DNA of 38,959 bases from Euzebyaceae bacterium (GCA_013812395.1 JACCTL010000136.1:1-38959), one strand, 5' to 3'; shown: positions 9,701-16,400, counted from the first letter of the stretch. Numbers and translations: made by a program. Notes: generated from the letters alone by a model not told the origin.

Positions 9701-10458
9701 CGAGAGGTCAACTCGTCCAGCGTTCGCAGCGCCAGCGTGATGCGGACCTCGCGCAGCTTGGCTTGCAGTTCGACGTGCTTGGCCGCCGCTTCGGCCTGGC
9801 GCTCCAGGGGTCGCAGATTGCGGCGCAGCTCGCGCAGCACGTCGGTGAGCCGCTCGACGTGGGCGTCCATCTGCGCCAACTTGCGCACCGCTCGTTCCTT
9901 GCGGCGCCGGTGCTTGAGGATGCCCGCGGCCTCCTCGATGAACGCGCGACGATCCTCGGGCCGGGAGTTGAGGATCGCGTCGAGTTGGCCTTGGCCGACG
10001 ATCGTGTGGTTCTCGCGCCCCAGCCCCGTGTCGGACAGCAGCTCCTGGACGTCGAGCAGGCGGCAGGCGACCGAGTTGATCGCGTAGTCGTTCTCCCCTG
10101 AGGCGAACATCGACCGCGAGACAGTGACCTCGCTGAACTCGATGGGCAGGGTGGCCGCCGGGAGCGGCGCGCCCTCGGCGCCATGGCCGTCGGGAACGGT
10201 GTTGTCGATTGTGATCTCGACGGCGGCTCGCCCGAGGCCGGGCTTTCCCCGCGATCCGGCGAAGATGACGTCGGACATCGACCCGCCTCGCAGGCTCTTG
10301 GCGGAGTGGCTGCCCAGCACCCAGGCGAGCGCATCGACGACGTTGGACTTGCCCGACCCGTTGGGCCCGACGATGACGGTGATGCCGGGCTCGAAGGTCA
10401 GCTCCGTCTTCTCAGCGAACGACTTGAATCCGCGCAGGGTCAGCGAACGCAGGAACAC
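6712..10458 (-). CDS. smc: Chromosome partition protein SMC
   Basis: 1248-residue condensin ATPase that compacts and segregates chromosomes with ScpA/ScpB. The N-terminal head carries Walker A GPNGSGKSN (31-39) and RGGSMSDVIFAGS. Two long Arg/Glu/Ala-rich coiled-coil arms flank a hinge at about 510-680. The C-terminal head has LSGGERSLTALAVLFSIF and FYVLDEVEAALDDVN. I prefer the GTG at 10458 (VFLRSLTLRGFKSFA), matching the usual M-L/Y-L-K-S-L start, over an in-frame ATG at 10488; neither has a clear ribosome site. The second arm contains an atypical insert of about 75 residues: three 14-residue repeats, then a Pro/Asp/Glu stretch (see 8006-8131). First gene of smc-ftsY-WYL. Confidence 0.96.
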   Translation of the reverse strand: MFLRSLTLRGFKSFAEKTELTFEPGITVIVGPNGSGKSNVVDALAWVLGSHSAKSLRGGSMSDVIFAGSRGKPGLGRAAVEITIDNTVPDGHGAEGAPLPAATLPIEFSEVTVSRSMFASGENDYAINSVACRLLDVQELLSDTGLGRENHTIVGQGQLDAILNSRPEDRRAFIEEAAGILKHRRRKERAVRKLAQMDAHVERLTDVLRELRRNLRPLERQAEAAAKHVELQAKLREVRITLALRTLDELTSRWDADRAGVVESDTQLQQLESQLVVARANEAAIEQVLADLDPQSQHIGQTHFRLANQAERFRGLGERIDERRRGLVEAVEEPVAGRDPAQLRAQAGVDQEAAARVEQERMAARSVLDSAVAKRQLAEQRRRAHEQAAAAEARRRAEARERRLRWEAQVSALQSTIAQAAGEEGRLASQVSGAAARRAELASDGDAVRAEIQRLDRQTVALSERLTAAEQLLARRRHEADAATRHERDLERRRASLEARVDALHAAGREATGGSSALLVAADSGAVAGVVGPLVDHVRVTEGQARAVAAALGPLGDALIVDSPAAATAAINFVRANRHGRTLLLVAAGADGGEPVEAPDLSDQAATPLVEALDAEPGVLAALARGLQGVYLADTGASVADLAQRFPGLVFVSKDGEVAGPRGWSGGSATAASAVLSREAAEQAEAQLADVADELPRAQGAVAGADRQLQAAQRDFEAATVAMQESDGLITSAAERLKRLGKELQTCERELAMLTGQQADLEQEVASRQQRLAQLEAWDESLRDGAPVPPAGEGSLLDGVPVPPAGERSLRDGVPVPPRDADASDPVESAGEAPADAEPGSEEPGGDVQAERLDDELTAAREREVQARLAAGAVDQRADELGRRIAGLRAEADAVEQALAQREERRRRRLAAIQRCGELAALAAAALARAESSSQDAAHQRQLVERARDEQQRQLGVVRMSIRERDEEIATVRESRHREDLARQELRHALEAVTARLRDDLGVDPNAALRHARATPEEGPLAGGDQRADSLAEDEERLVRKVGLLGTINPLALEEFQQLEERHRFLTGQLEDLRASKRDLLTVIEAVDERIREVFAVAFADVAGHFQRIFPRLFPGGEGRLFLTDPGDLLASGVDVEARPAGKRVKRLSLLSGGERSLTALAVLFSIFAARPSPFYVLDEVEAALDDVNLQRLLDLVTDFRSTSQVIIVTHQQRTMEIADCLYGITMRTDGVSTVVSQRLTEAVPAAR
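8006..8131. repeat. Tandem 42-bp repeat (x3) inside smc
   Basis: Units begin at 8006, 8048 and 8090 with GGCGGAACCGGC followed by (A/G)CCCCATCC. The first two are nearly identical along their length and the third has diverged at its far end. In frame they encode 14-residue units of the form SLxDGxPVPPAGE at about SMC residues 776-817. The unit is exactly in frame, so SMC stays open. Proline-rich units cannot belong to a continuous coiled coil. Confidence 0.9.
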
Positions 10459-10524
10459 GGGGCGAGTGTAACCAGTGCCTGGGGCCATTCCCGGGAGGCG
10501 AGACGCTGTCGGCGGACACAGTAA

Positions 10525-10545
10525 AGCGGCCCGCTCGGGGCCGCT
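10525..10545 (-). terminator. Rho-independent terminator of the coiled-coil gene
   Basis: Read on the minus strand, AGCGGCCC-CGAGC-GGGCCGCT forms a perfect 8-bp stem with a 5-base loop, followed by TTTA. It lies 20 bases past the stop of the small coiled-coil gene and would insulate that gene from smc downstream. Confidence 0.7.
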
Positions 10546-10565
10546 CCAGGTGGTGCAGCAGTGGG

Positions 10566-10742
10566 TTAGCGGGAGAGTGCGACCTGGATATTATCCTCGT
10601 GCAGCGCCTCGGCGAGGCGTTCGTTCTCCGCCCGCGCTCGGTCCAGCTCCGCCTGTAACTCGGCTACTCGCGCGCGCAGCGCGGTCACCTCGGCGATGAG
10701 GCGGTAGGGACGGTGGTCCCAGGATCCGACGAGCGCCTTCAT
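10566..10742 (-). CDS. Small coiled-coil protein, function unknown
   Basis: 58 residues starting MKALVGSWDHRPYRLI. Nearly all of the rest is a predicted coiled coil with heptads of Leu/Ala/Val (ALRARVAELQAELDRARAENERLAEAL), ending DNIQVALSR. I choose the ATG at 10742, because GGAGGAGGT lies 5 bases upstream; the in-frame codon 30 bases earlier has no such site. It is a self-contained unit with its own strong promoter, a hairpin in the leader and a terminator, and is not part of the smc operon. I do not recognise the family. A DivIVA-like or other oligomerising role is possible, but nothing in the sequence decides it. Confidence 0.75.
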   Translation of the reverse strand: MKALVGSWDHRPYRLIAEVTALRARVAELQAELDRARAENERLAEALHEDNIQVALSR

Positions 10743-10757
10743 GCCAACCTCCTCCGC

Positions 10758-10781
10758 GCCGGTGCGCAACAAGACACCGGC
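10758..10781 (-). promoter_or_regulatory. Leader hairpin before the coiled-coil gene
   Basis: GCCGGTG and CACCGGC form a perfect 7-bp inverted repeat with a 10-base loop in the 5' leader. Its 3' arm ends two bases before the GGAGGAGG ribosome site (reading the minus strand). The position would let the stem influence ribosome access or transcript stability; that role is inferred. Confidence 0.45.
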
Positions 10782-10834
10782 TGGGTTATCGATTGCAGCG
10801 CCACACGTCGGGGCGCTGTGCGATTCACGAATGC

Positions 10835-10864
10835 ACTATAGCCGTTTACGCCAGCTGCTGGCAA
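10835..10864 (-). promoter_or_regulatory. Sigma70-type promoter of the coiled-coil gene
   Basis: On the minus strand TTGCCA (10864-10859), an 18-base spacer and TATAGT (10840-10835) make one of the best housekeeping-type promoters in the window. The start point would be near 10828, giving a leader of about 85 bases that contains the hairpin at 10758-10781. Confidence 0.6.
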
Positions 10865-10914
10865 GCCCCTATCGCGAGCCGCACCCCGCCCACAGAGCCG
10901 CCTGATCGGCTGGC

Positions 10915-10926
10915 TACGCTGGACGC
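10915..10926 (+). promoter_or_regulatory. -10 element giving a probable leaderless hydrolase mRNA
   Basis: TACGCT (TAnnnT) ends exactly 6 bases before the ATG at 10927 and there is no Shine-Dalgarno sequence. That spacing places the transcription start at the start codon. Leaderless mRNAs are common in actinobacteria; no -35 was recognised. Confidence 0.4.
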
Positions 10927-11922
10927 ATGCCTGTCGTGCGCCGCCTGTTGACCGCGACGTCCGCGCTCGGCGCGTTGATCGGCGTAGGTGCGACATGGGT
11001 GGCCTCCCGCCCTCGGCCAGACCTTGCCGACCCGACGGTGCCCGACCCGCCACCGGGTCTGCCTCCCGCCCGGATCGTGGCCGTTCCGGGACACGGCGAG
11101 CTGTTCGTCCGTGAAGCCGGCCCCGCCGACGGCCCGCCGGTGGTCCTGCTCCACGGGTGGATCTACCCGGCGGACCTGACCTGGTGGACCTGCTACGGCC
11201 CGCTGGCGGCGACCGCTCGTGTGATCGCGATGGACTACCGCGGGCACGGTCGCGGGCCACGCCCAGCCAAACCGTTCCGCCTCGCCGACGCCGCCGACGA
11301 CGTCGCCGCCCTGCTGCGCCACCTCGACGTATCGCCTGCCGTGGCGGTCGGCTATTCGATGGGCGGTCCGGTGGCGCAGCTGCTATGGCAACGCCACCCG
11401 GGCCTGGTCCGGGGTCTCGTGCTGTGCGCCACCAGCTCGACGTGGACCGCGAGCCCGCGTATGCGCTGGGGATGGCGTCTCATCGGCATCTTCCAGGTGC
11501 TATTGCGGGTCATCCCCCGCCACTGGTGGGAGCGCCTGTACTACGCCCAGGCCACCGGCCAACTCCCGGTGCCGATCTCCCAGATGATCAACCCTGACAC
11601 GCCACGAGAGCTCCTCGAGCTGCTGCCCTGGATCATCGCCGAACTCGATCGCGGCAGCGCCGAGGACGTGGCCGAGGCAGGCCGCGAGCTCAGCCGCTAC
11701 GACGCCCGCGGTTGGCTGGCGACGGTCGATGTGCCCGCCGCGGTCCTGGTGACCACGCGCGACAGCCTTGTGCCGGTGGACCATCAGCGCGACCTGGCCG
11801 CCCGGATTCCCTTTGCCCGGACGTTCGACGTGGACGGCGACCATGATGTGGTCATCGCCCGGCCCGAGATCTTCGTGCCGCAGCTGTTGGCCGCTGTCCG
11901 TGCCGTTCTCGACGCCAGCTGA
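10927..11922 (+). CDS. Alpha/beta hydrolase, membrane-anchored or secreted
   Basis: 331 residues. The N-terminus (MPVVRRLLTATSALGALIGVGATWVAS) reads as a signal anchor, followed by a Pro-rich linker. The hydrolase fold then shows the oxyanion segment LLHGWIYPADLTWW, the nucleophile elbow GYSMGG, a probable acid in TTRDSLVPVDHQ and the catalytic His in DGDHDVV. Substrate is not predictable; esterase or lipase activity outside the cytoplasm is the best general guess. No operon partner: the next gene lies 180 bases on. It belongs to the small accessory block separating smc from the Fpg-like gene. Confidence 0.88.
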   Translation: MPVVRRLLTATSALGALIGVGATWVASRPRPDLADPTVPDPPPGLPPARIVAVPGHGELFVREAGPADGPPVVLLHGWIYPADLTWWTCYGPLAATARVIAMDYRGHGRGPRPAKPFRLADAADDVAALLRHLDVSPAVAVGYSMGGPVAQLLWQRHPGLVRGLVLCATSSTWTASPRMRWGWRLIGIFQVLLRVIPRHWWERLYYAQATGQLPVPISQMINPDTPRELLELLPWIIAELDRGSAEDVAEAGRELSRYDARGWLATVDVPAAVLVTTRDSLVPVDHQRDLAARIPFARTFDVDGDHDVVIARPEIFVPQLLAAVRAVLDAS

Positions 11923-12031
11923 ACGGCCGCTCGAAGCTTCGTGCCCAGCTCCGTGCCGTCATCTGCGCCGTGCGCCACGCCGGCTGAGATGCCGCCGCTG
12001 CACTGATACTGCTCGAAACCCCACCGATCAC

Positions 12032-12049
12032 TGTGGATCTATGTCCACA
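12032..12049. promoter_or_regulatory. Inverted repeat upstream of the HNH gene
   Basis: TGTGGA-TCTATG-TCCACA is a perfect 6-bp inverted repeat with a 6-base spacer, centred about 62 bases upstream of the DUF222/HNH start codon. Possible second operator; no family is recognised. Confidence 0.35.
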
Positions 12050-12096
12050 ACCTCGATCGATCTCCTGCCTGCTTGTCGCACCCTTGCGGTAGGTTA

Positions 12097-12112
12097 TCGA
12101 ACATGAGTTCGA
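12097..12112. promoter_or_regulatory. LexA (SOS) box over the DUF222/HNH start codon
   Basis: TCGAAC-ATGA-GTTCGA is a perfect palindrome matching the actinobacterial LexA consensus TCGAACnnnnGTTCGA. The ATG of the DUF222/HNH gene forms the middle of the site. SOS boxes upstream of 13E12-type genes are known in mycobacteria, so DNA-damage control of this gene is the natural reading. Confidence 0.85.
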
Positions 12113-13481
12113 GTGCAGCAGTCGTCGAGTGGCCGACCGTCGGGGCGGGGTGTCTTGGCGGGTTGGACGACGCTGGGCTGCTGGCGCACCTGGTCCAGGT
12201 CGTGCGGCGGCTGGGCGCCAACCCGCTGTCGGCGGCGGTCGATGACGACGCGTTGACCGCGTCAGTGACGGTGTTGCATCGGGTAGAGACGATGGTCGCG
12301 GCCGAGAAGCTGCGCCGCACCGGCAAGGTCGACGCTCGCAAGGCGTACGTGGGCAGAGCCATGTCCACCGCCGACTGGGCGGCATCACGACTGGGCCTGA
12401 CCCGCGGGGAAGCAAAGACCGCCACGGCCACCGCGACAGCGCTCGCCGAGTTGCCGGCGACCGCCGCGAAGCTGGCCGACGGCCGCATCGGCGTGGGGCA
12501 GGCGGCGGTCGCGGCAAGGGCGTTGGAGGAACTGCAACGGGCTCAGGAAGCCGCTGGCACACAGGGCTGCCCACCGGCCGACGACAACGACGCGGCTGGC
12601 GCCGAAGTGGCGGAGGCCGCCGTCGCCGCCGAAGCCGCAGAGGCTGCCCGTGCCGCGTTGGACGCGCTGGTCGCCGAACACGCCGGCGGTGAGGACCGCG
12701 GCCGGCTGCGCCGGCGGTTGGATGACTGGCAGTCCCGCAACGGCCACCAGGTGCTGGGTGACCGGCAACGCCGCGCGTTCGCTCGCCGACACGCCTGGCT
12801 CGGCGCCGACCCCGGTGACAGCGACGGCATGCTGCGCCTGGAAGCCCGCCTCGACGCCGTCAGCGGGGCCACCGTCCGCGCCGCACTCGAACCCCTCGCC
12901 CGCCCCCCACCCGAGCCGACGACCCCCGCAGCCAAGGGCAACGCCTCGCCGACGCCCTCGTCGCGCTCGCCGAATTGGCGCTCAACCACGGCGACCTGCC
13001 ACAAACCGCGGTTGCCCGACCCCACGTGCTACTGATCACCACCCCCAACGCACTGCACCGCGTGCCTGACGCTGACCCGTCGCTGCTCGACGGCGTCGGA
13101 CCGGTGTCGCCCGACACCGCCCGGCAGATCTGCTGCGACGCCGACATCACCCCCATCACCGTCCGCAACGGCGCCATCCTCGACGTCGGGCGCAGCCGCC
13201 GTGAGCCCACCGCAGCGCAACGCAAAGCCGTCATCGCCCGCGACCAGACCTGCGTCGGTTGCGCCGCCCCCGCCGTCCGCCGCCAGATCCACCACATCCG
13301 CTGGTGGCGCCACCACGGCACCACCGATCTGGACAATCTCACCCTGCTGTGTTGGTCATGCCACCACAACGTGCACCACAACAACTGGACCATCACTCGC
13401 AAACCCGACGGCCGCTACACCGCCCAACCACCCGGCCGACCCGACCCGCCCGACCTCACCGACCACCGACATAGCACCTGA
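12103..13481 (+). pseudogene. DUF222 / HNH-endonuclease protein (13E12 type), frameshifted
   Basis: The 5' part encodes a DUF222 domain (LDDAGLLAHLVQVVRRLG, VETMVAAEKLRRTGKVDARKA, MSTADWAASRLGLTRGEAKT) and continues into LEARLDAVSGATVRAALEPL. The matching C-terminal half is one frame away: QGQRLADALVALAELALNHG, then CVGCAAPAVRRQIHHIRWW, TDLDNLTLLCWSCHHNVHH, a zinc-bound HNH nuclease. The switch must fall at about 12895-12940, in C-rich DNA (runs of 6 and 5 C). It is equivalent to loss of one base. The upstream frame runs on as nonsense to a TGA at 13035. The cause could be a real mutation, a sequencing slip in the C-run or a programmed -1 shift. Start ATG 12103 sits in an SOS box. Confidence 0.85.
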
Positions 13482-13488
13482 TCCGCCA

Positions 13489-13508
13489 CCCCGACTCATC
13501 CGTCGGGG
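13489..13508 (+). terminator. Terminator hairpin after the HNH gene
   Basis: CCCCGAC-TCATCC-GTCGGGG is a perfect 7-bp GC stem with a 6-base loop, starting 8 bases after the HNH stop codon. Only TATT follows, so it is a weak-tract terminator. From 13509 to 13725 I see no convincing gene. Confidence 0.55.
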
Positions 13509-13725
13509 TATTGGCCTGCGCCGTGCGGGCGTACGTCACCGCATGCCAGCCACCCGAACCCCGTTGGGCGGGGCAACACTCCCGTGCCATGCACGTGGCG
13601 AAGAAAGCGCCCGGCCGCACCGAGGCCAGCAGTGCCATCACGATCAAGCCGAGTCAGGATTCGGCGAACCAAGCCGGACCCAAGTCAGCATGCCTGACCC
13701 CGGGGAGCGGCCTTGCCAGTTGACG

Positions 13726-14556
13726 CTATGTCTGGCAGTTGGCGCAGAAGTAGGAGTCGTGGCCTTCGACCGCCCCCCGGTGGATCGGCTGACGGCAGCG
13801 CCCGCAGGCCTCGCCCTCGCGGCCGTAGACCTTGATGAACTCGCTGGACTCGGTGTCGAAGTCGTCGTCGTCGAACTCCGGGGTCGCCTCGGTAGCCCCA
13901 CCCTGCTTGACGGCCTCGAACAAGACCTCCAGCACCGCCCGGTACAGGCGGCGGACCTCCTGGCTGGACAGGCCGGCCGACGAGCGCTGGCCCGACAAGC
14001 CCGATGCCCACAGGATCTCGTCGGAGTACAGGTCACCTAGCCCCACCACGAAGGTGTCGTCGATGAGCACCAGTTTCAGGGGCGCGTCACGTTCCCGCAG
14101 CTGCTGGCTGAACGCGGGCCAGGTGAAGGTCTCGGTCAGGGGGTCGATGCCGCCGGGCACCAGCTCAGGCAGGTTCGGCACCTCGTCGCGGGCGACGACG
14201 TACAGCTCGCCGTCCTTGGCGGGATCGACCATGTGCAAGGCCCCACCCGTGGTGAACGTCGCCACCACCGGCGTGGTCTTGCCAGCCTCGGCGGTCGCGA
14301 TCTCCCGCACGAGATTGCCCTGCGTCCCCAGGCGGACCACCAGTGCCGCTCCCTCGTCGAGCTCGAGCACCAAACTGGTGCCGAGGCGCACGATCGACTC
14401 GATCCGGCGGCCGGTCAGCGCCTTGATGAACGCAGGACGGTTGCGGTGACGGGCGACGACTGCGGTGGTCTTGACGGTAACGTCCTTGACGCGCTTGCCC
14501 ACGAGGTCGCGCTCGAGGGTCTTGCGGATGACCTCGACCTCGGGCAGCTCGGTCAC
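13726..14556 (-). CDS. Fpg/Nei-family protein lacking the catalytic residues
   Basis: 276 residues with the overall plan of formamidopyrimidine-DNA glycosylase: TELPEVEVIRKTL at the N-terminus, a helix-two-turn-helix region and a C-terminal zinc finger with Cys 251, 254, 271 and 274. The working residues are altered. The N-terminal proline nucleophile is Thr2 (GTG ACC), the Lys of the RxxK-Y segment is Thr60 (VRLGTSLVLEL), the intercalating Met is Thr78 (RLGTQG), DPRRFG is DPAKDG, GNIY is GDLY (174-177), and the zinc-finger Arg is absent (EGHDSYFC). GGAGGA precedes the GTG. It follows rnc, where mutM normally sits. Probably a DNA-binding or regulatory derivative rather than an active glycosylase. 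Confidence 0.85.
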   Translation of the reverse strand: MTELPEVEVIRKTLERDLVGKRVKDVTVKTTAVVARHRNRPAFIKALTGRRIESIVRLGTSLVLELDEGAALVVRLGTQGNLVREIATAEAGKTTPVVATFTTGGALHMVDPAKDGELYVVARDEVPNLPELVPGGIDPLTETFTWPAFSQQLRERDAPLKLVLIDDTFVVGLGDLYSDEILWASGLSGQRSSAGLSSQEVRRLYRAVLEVLFEAVKQGGATEATPEFDDDDFDTESSEFIKVYGREGEACGRCRQPIHRGAVEGHDSYFCANCQT

Positions 14557-14604
14557 CTACGTCCTCCGGACGCTGGGGGGCATGACGCCGGCGCGAGCGG
14601 GATG

Positions 14605-15321
14605 TCAGGCCTCCTCGTCGCTGGGCGCGGACCCTACCGCCAAACGCTCCACCAAGGCACCATAGGCGTGCTCTGCGGCTGCCTGCTCGGCTTCCTTCTT
14701 GGACCGCCCGTGCCCGCTGCCAGCCACGTCACCGTCCACCGACACCCTGGCGGTGAACTGCTTGGCGTGGTCGGGGCCCTCTTCGGTGAGCTGATAGACC
14801 GGCAGCGTCGCCAACTGACCGGCCGTCAGCTCCTGCAGCGAGGTCTTGTAGTCCAGCGACGTCCGCCGGGTGGCGATCTCGTCGAGCAGGTCGCCGAACA
14901 GCCGACCGATCAGCTCGGAAGCGACTCCCTGACCGCCGTCGAGATACACCGCGCCCAGCACCGCCTCCATGGTGTCGGCGAGGATCGAGTCCTTGTCACG
15001 GCCCCCGGACTGCTCCTCGCCGCGGCCGAGCAGCACCTCCTCGCCGATCGACAAGGCGCGGGCGACCTCGGCGAGGCTGTGCGCGTTGACCGCCGCCGCC
15101 CGGATCTTGGCCAGACGTCCCTCGCTGGCCTCCGGGAAGCGCAGGTAGATCCATTCGGTGACGACGATGCCCAGGACCGCGTCGCCGAGGAACTCCAAGC
15201 GCTCGTTGGTCGGCAACCCGCCCGCCTCGAAGGCATGGCTGCGATGGCTCAAGGCCAAACGCAGCAGGTCGGGGTCGCCAAAGGCGACCTGAAGGGCCTG
15301 CTCGAGGCGGCTGCTGCTCAT
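14605..15321 (-). CDS. rnc: Ribonuclease III
   Basis: 238-residue double-strand-specific endoribonuclease that processes rRNA and other structured transcripts, acting as a dimer. The signature NERLEFLGDAVLG begins at residue 39. The second acidic cluster is in DKDSILADTMEAVLGAVYLDGG, and a C-terminal dsRNA-binding domain runs SLDYKTSLQELTAGQL to GRSKKEAEQAAAEHAY. I choose the ATG at 15321 (MSSSRLEQAL); the in-frame upstream extension is Arg/Gly-rich and unlike the family. The ATG overlaps the stop of a 45-codon ORF (ATGA), so translation may be coupled to it. Upstream gene is plsX; the Fpg-like gene follows after 48 bases. Confidence 0.96.
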   Translation of the reverse strand: MSSSRLEQALQVAFGDPDLLRLALSHRSHAFEAGGLPTNERLEFLGDAVLGIVVTEWIYLRFPEASEGRLAKIRAAAVNAHSLAEVARALSIGEEVLLGRGEEQSGGRDKDSILADTMEAVLGAVYLDGGQGVASELIGRLFGDLLDEIATRRTSLDYKTSLQELTAGQLATLPVYQLTEEGPDHAKQFTARVSVDGDVAGSGHGRSKKEAEQAAAEHAYGALVERLAVGSAPSDEEA

Positions 15322-15455
15322 GGCCGCCCCGCACGGGCGGTGGCTGCCATCGGCTCGGCCGTCCATCCGACCGAGGCCGCTGCCGCCGGCGCGGCGTCAG
15401 GCAGGCCACCGCCAGGTGGCTTACCGCCGTCCGTAGCCGGTGCCAATGTCGTCAT
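15318..15455 (-). CDS. Small ORF (45 aa) translationally coupled to rnc
   Basis: ATG at 15455, preceded by a perfect GGAGGTGA Shine-Dalgarno 4 bases upstream. It encodes MTTLAPATDGGKPPGGGLPD and then an Ala-rich segment ending TARAGRP. The TGA overlaps the rnc ATG as ATGA. The product is low-complexity Ala/Pro/Gly with no domain I recognise. It occupies the gap between plsX and rnc, where many bacteria have acpP, but is no acyl carrier protein: there is no DSL motif. It may be a leader peptide setting rnc translation, or a spurious ORF with a fortuitous ribosome site. The ribosome site and coupling are seen; the role is inferred. Confidence 0.5.
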   Translation of the reverse strand: MTTLAPATDGGKPPGGGLPDAAPAAAASVGWTAEPMAATARAGRP

Positions 15456-15487
15456 GTGTCACCTCCACCACCCACTCGGTGCACTGC

Positions 15488-16360
15488 TTAAGCGCTGAGG
15501 TGCCGCTCCACCCGACGCCACAGCCCCGCGCCGGCGACAGCGGCAGCGGTGCGCACCGCCGCGGCCACCGCCGAGGCGTCAGCGGCGCCATGGGCGACCA
15601 GCACCTCGCCGGCCACACCCAACAGGACGGCGGCACCTGCGGTGTCGCCGCTGTCGCCGGCCATGGCCTCCAGCGTCTTCAGGAACACGTTACCGGTGAA
15701 GCCGTCGGTGATGACGACGTCCGCCCGTGCCGCCAGCACGGCTGCCGGCTCGACGTTGCCGACGAACCCGTCGCTGCCGTGCAGCAACGTGAAGGCATGC
15801 CTGACCAGCGCGGTGCCCTTGCCCGCCTCGCTGCCCACGTTGAGCAGCCCCACCGATGGTGCGGCACAGCCTCGCGCTTGGGCGTACGCCGTCGCCATGC
15901 GCGCGTAGGCCACCAGCGCCTCGGGCCGCGGGTCCGGGCTCCCCCCAGCGTCGGCGAGCACGACGTCTCCCGCAGGGGTGGGCAGCACTGCGGCAAGCAC
16001 CGGGCGACGCACGCCCCGCACGCGGCCAAGACTCAGCAGGGCGGCGACCAGCGTTGCCCCGGTGGAACCGGCCGACACCATTGCGTCGGCCTGACCGGAG
16101 GCCACTAACCCTGCAGCCACGCGGACGCTGGCCGTGCGCTTGTTACGCAGCGCCATCACGGCCTCGTGCATGCCGACGACCTCGTCGGCGGCGGCGATAG
16201 GTAGGCGCCCGGCGGCCCCGGCGCGCTGCAACTCGGCGGTCAGCATGTCAGGCGTGCCGACCAACACAACGTCCAAGCCGGCATCGGCCGCCAACAGCGC
16301 CCCTGCGACAGTCGCGGTGGGGGCGTGGTCGCCGCCCATCGCATCCAGCGCGACGCGCAT
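15488..16360 (-). CDS. plsX: Phosphate acyltransferase PlsX (short form)
   Basis: Converts acyl-ACP to acyl-phosphate for phospholipid synthesis, working at the membrane with PlsY. MRVALDAMGGDHAP, MRNK-type segment ALRNKRTASVRVA, MVSAGSTGATLVAALLSLGRV, GLLNVGSEAGKGT and VITDGFTGNVFLKTLEAM are clear family motifs. It has 290 residues instead of the usual 320-345. The missing part lies between VFLKTLEAM and AAVLLGVAGEVLVAHGAADA, where other PlsX proteins have a helical segment. Start ATG 16360 fits the family N-terminus. L32 lies 40 bases upstream, the common rpmF-plsX order. The C-terminal HLSA stop is 32 bases before the small ORF. Confidence 0.92.
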   Translation of the reverse strand: MRVALDAMGGDHAPTATVAGALLAADAGLDVVLVGTPDMLTAELQRAGAAGRLPIAAADEVVGMHEAVMALRNKRTASVRVAAGLVASGQADAMVSAGSTGATLVAALLSLGRVRGVRRPVLAAVLPTPAGDVVLADAGGSPDPRPEALVAYARMATAYAQARGCAAPSVGLLNVGSEAGKGTALVRHAFTLLHGSDGFVGNVEPAAVLAARADVVITDGFTGNVFLKTLEAMAGDSGDTAGAAVLLGVAGEVLVAHGAADASAVAAAVRTAAAVAGAGLWRRVERHLSA

Positions 16361-16400
16361 CGACCGCTGCGGTGGAGGCCGCTGCCGAAGAGAACCGGGT

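Noticed and set aside
13511-13723. 70-codon frame between the HNH gene and the Fpg-like gene
   Set aside because: No ribosome site, low-complexity product, competing frames on the other strand; treated as noncoding.
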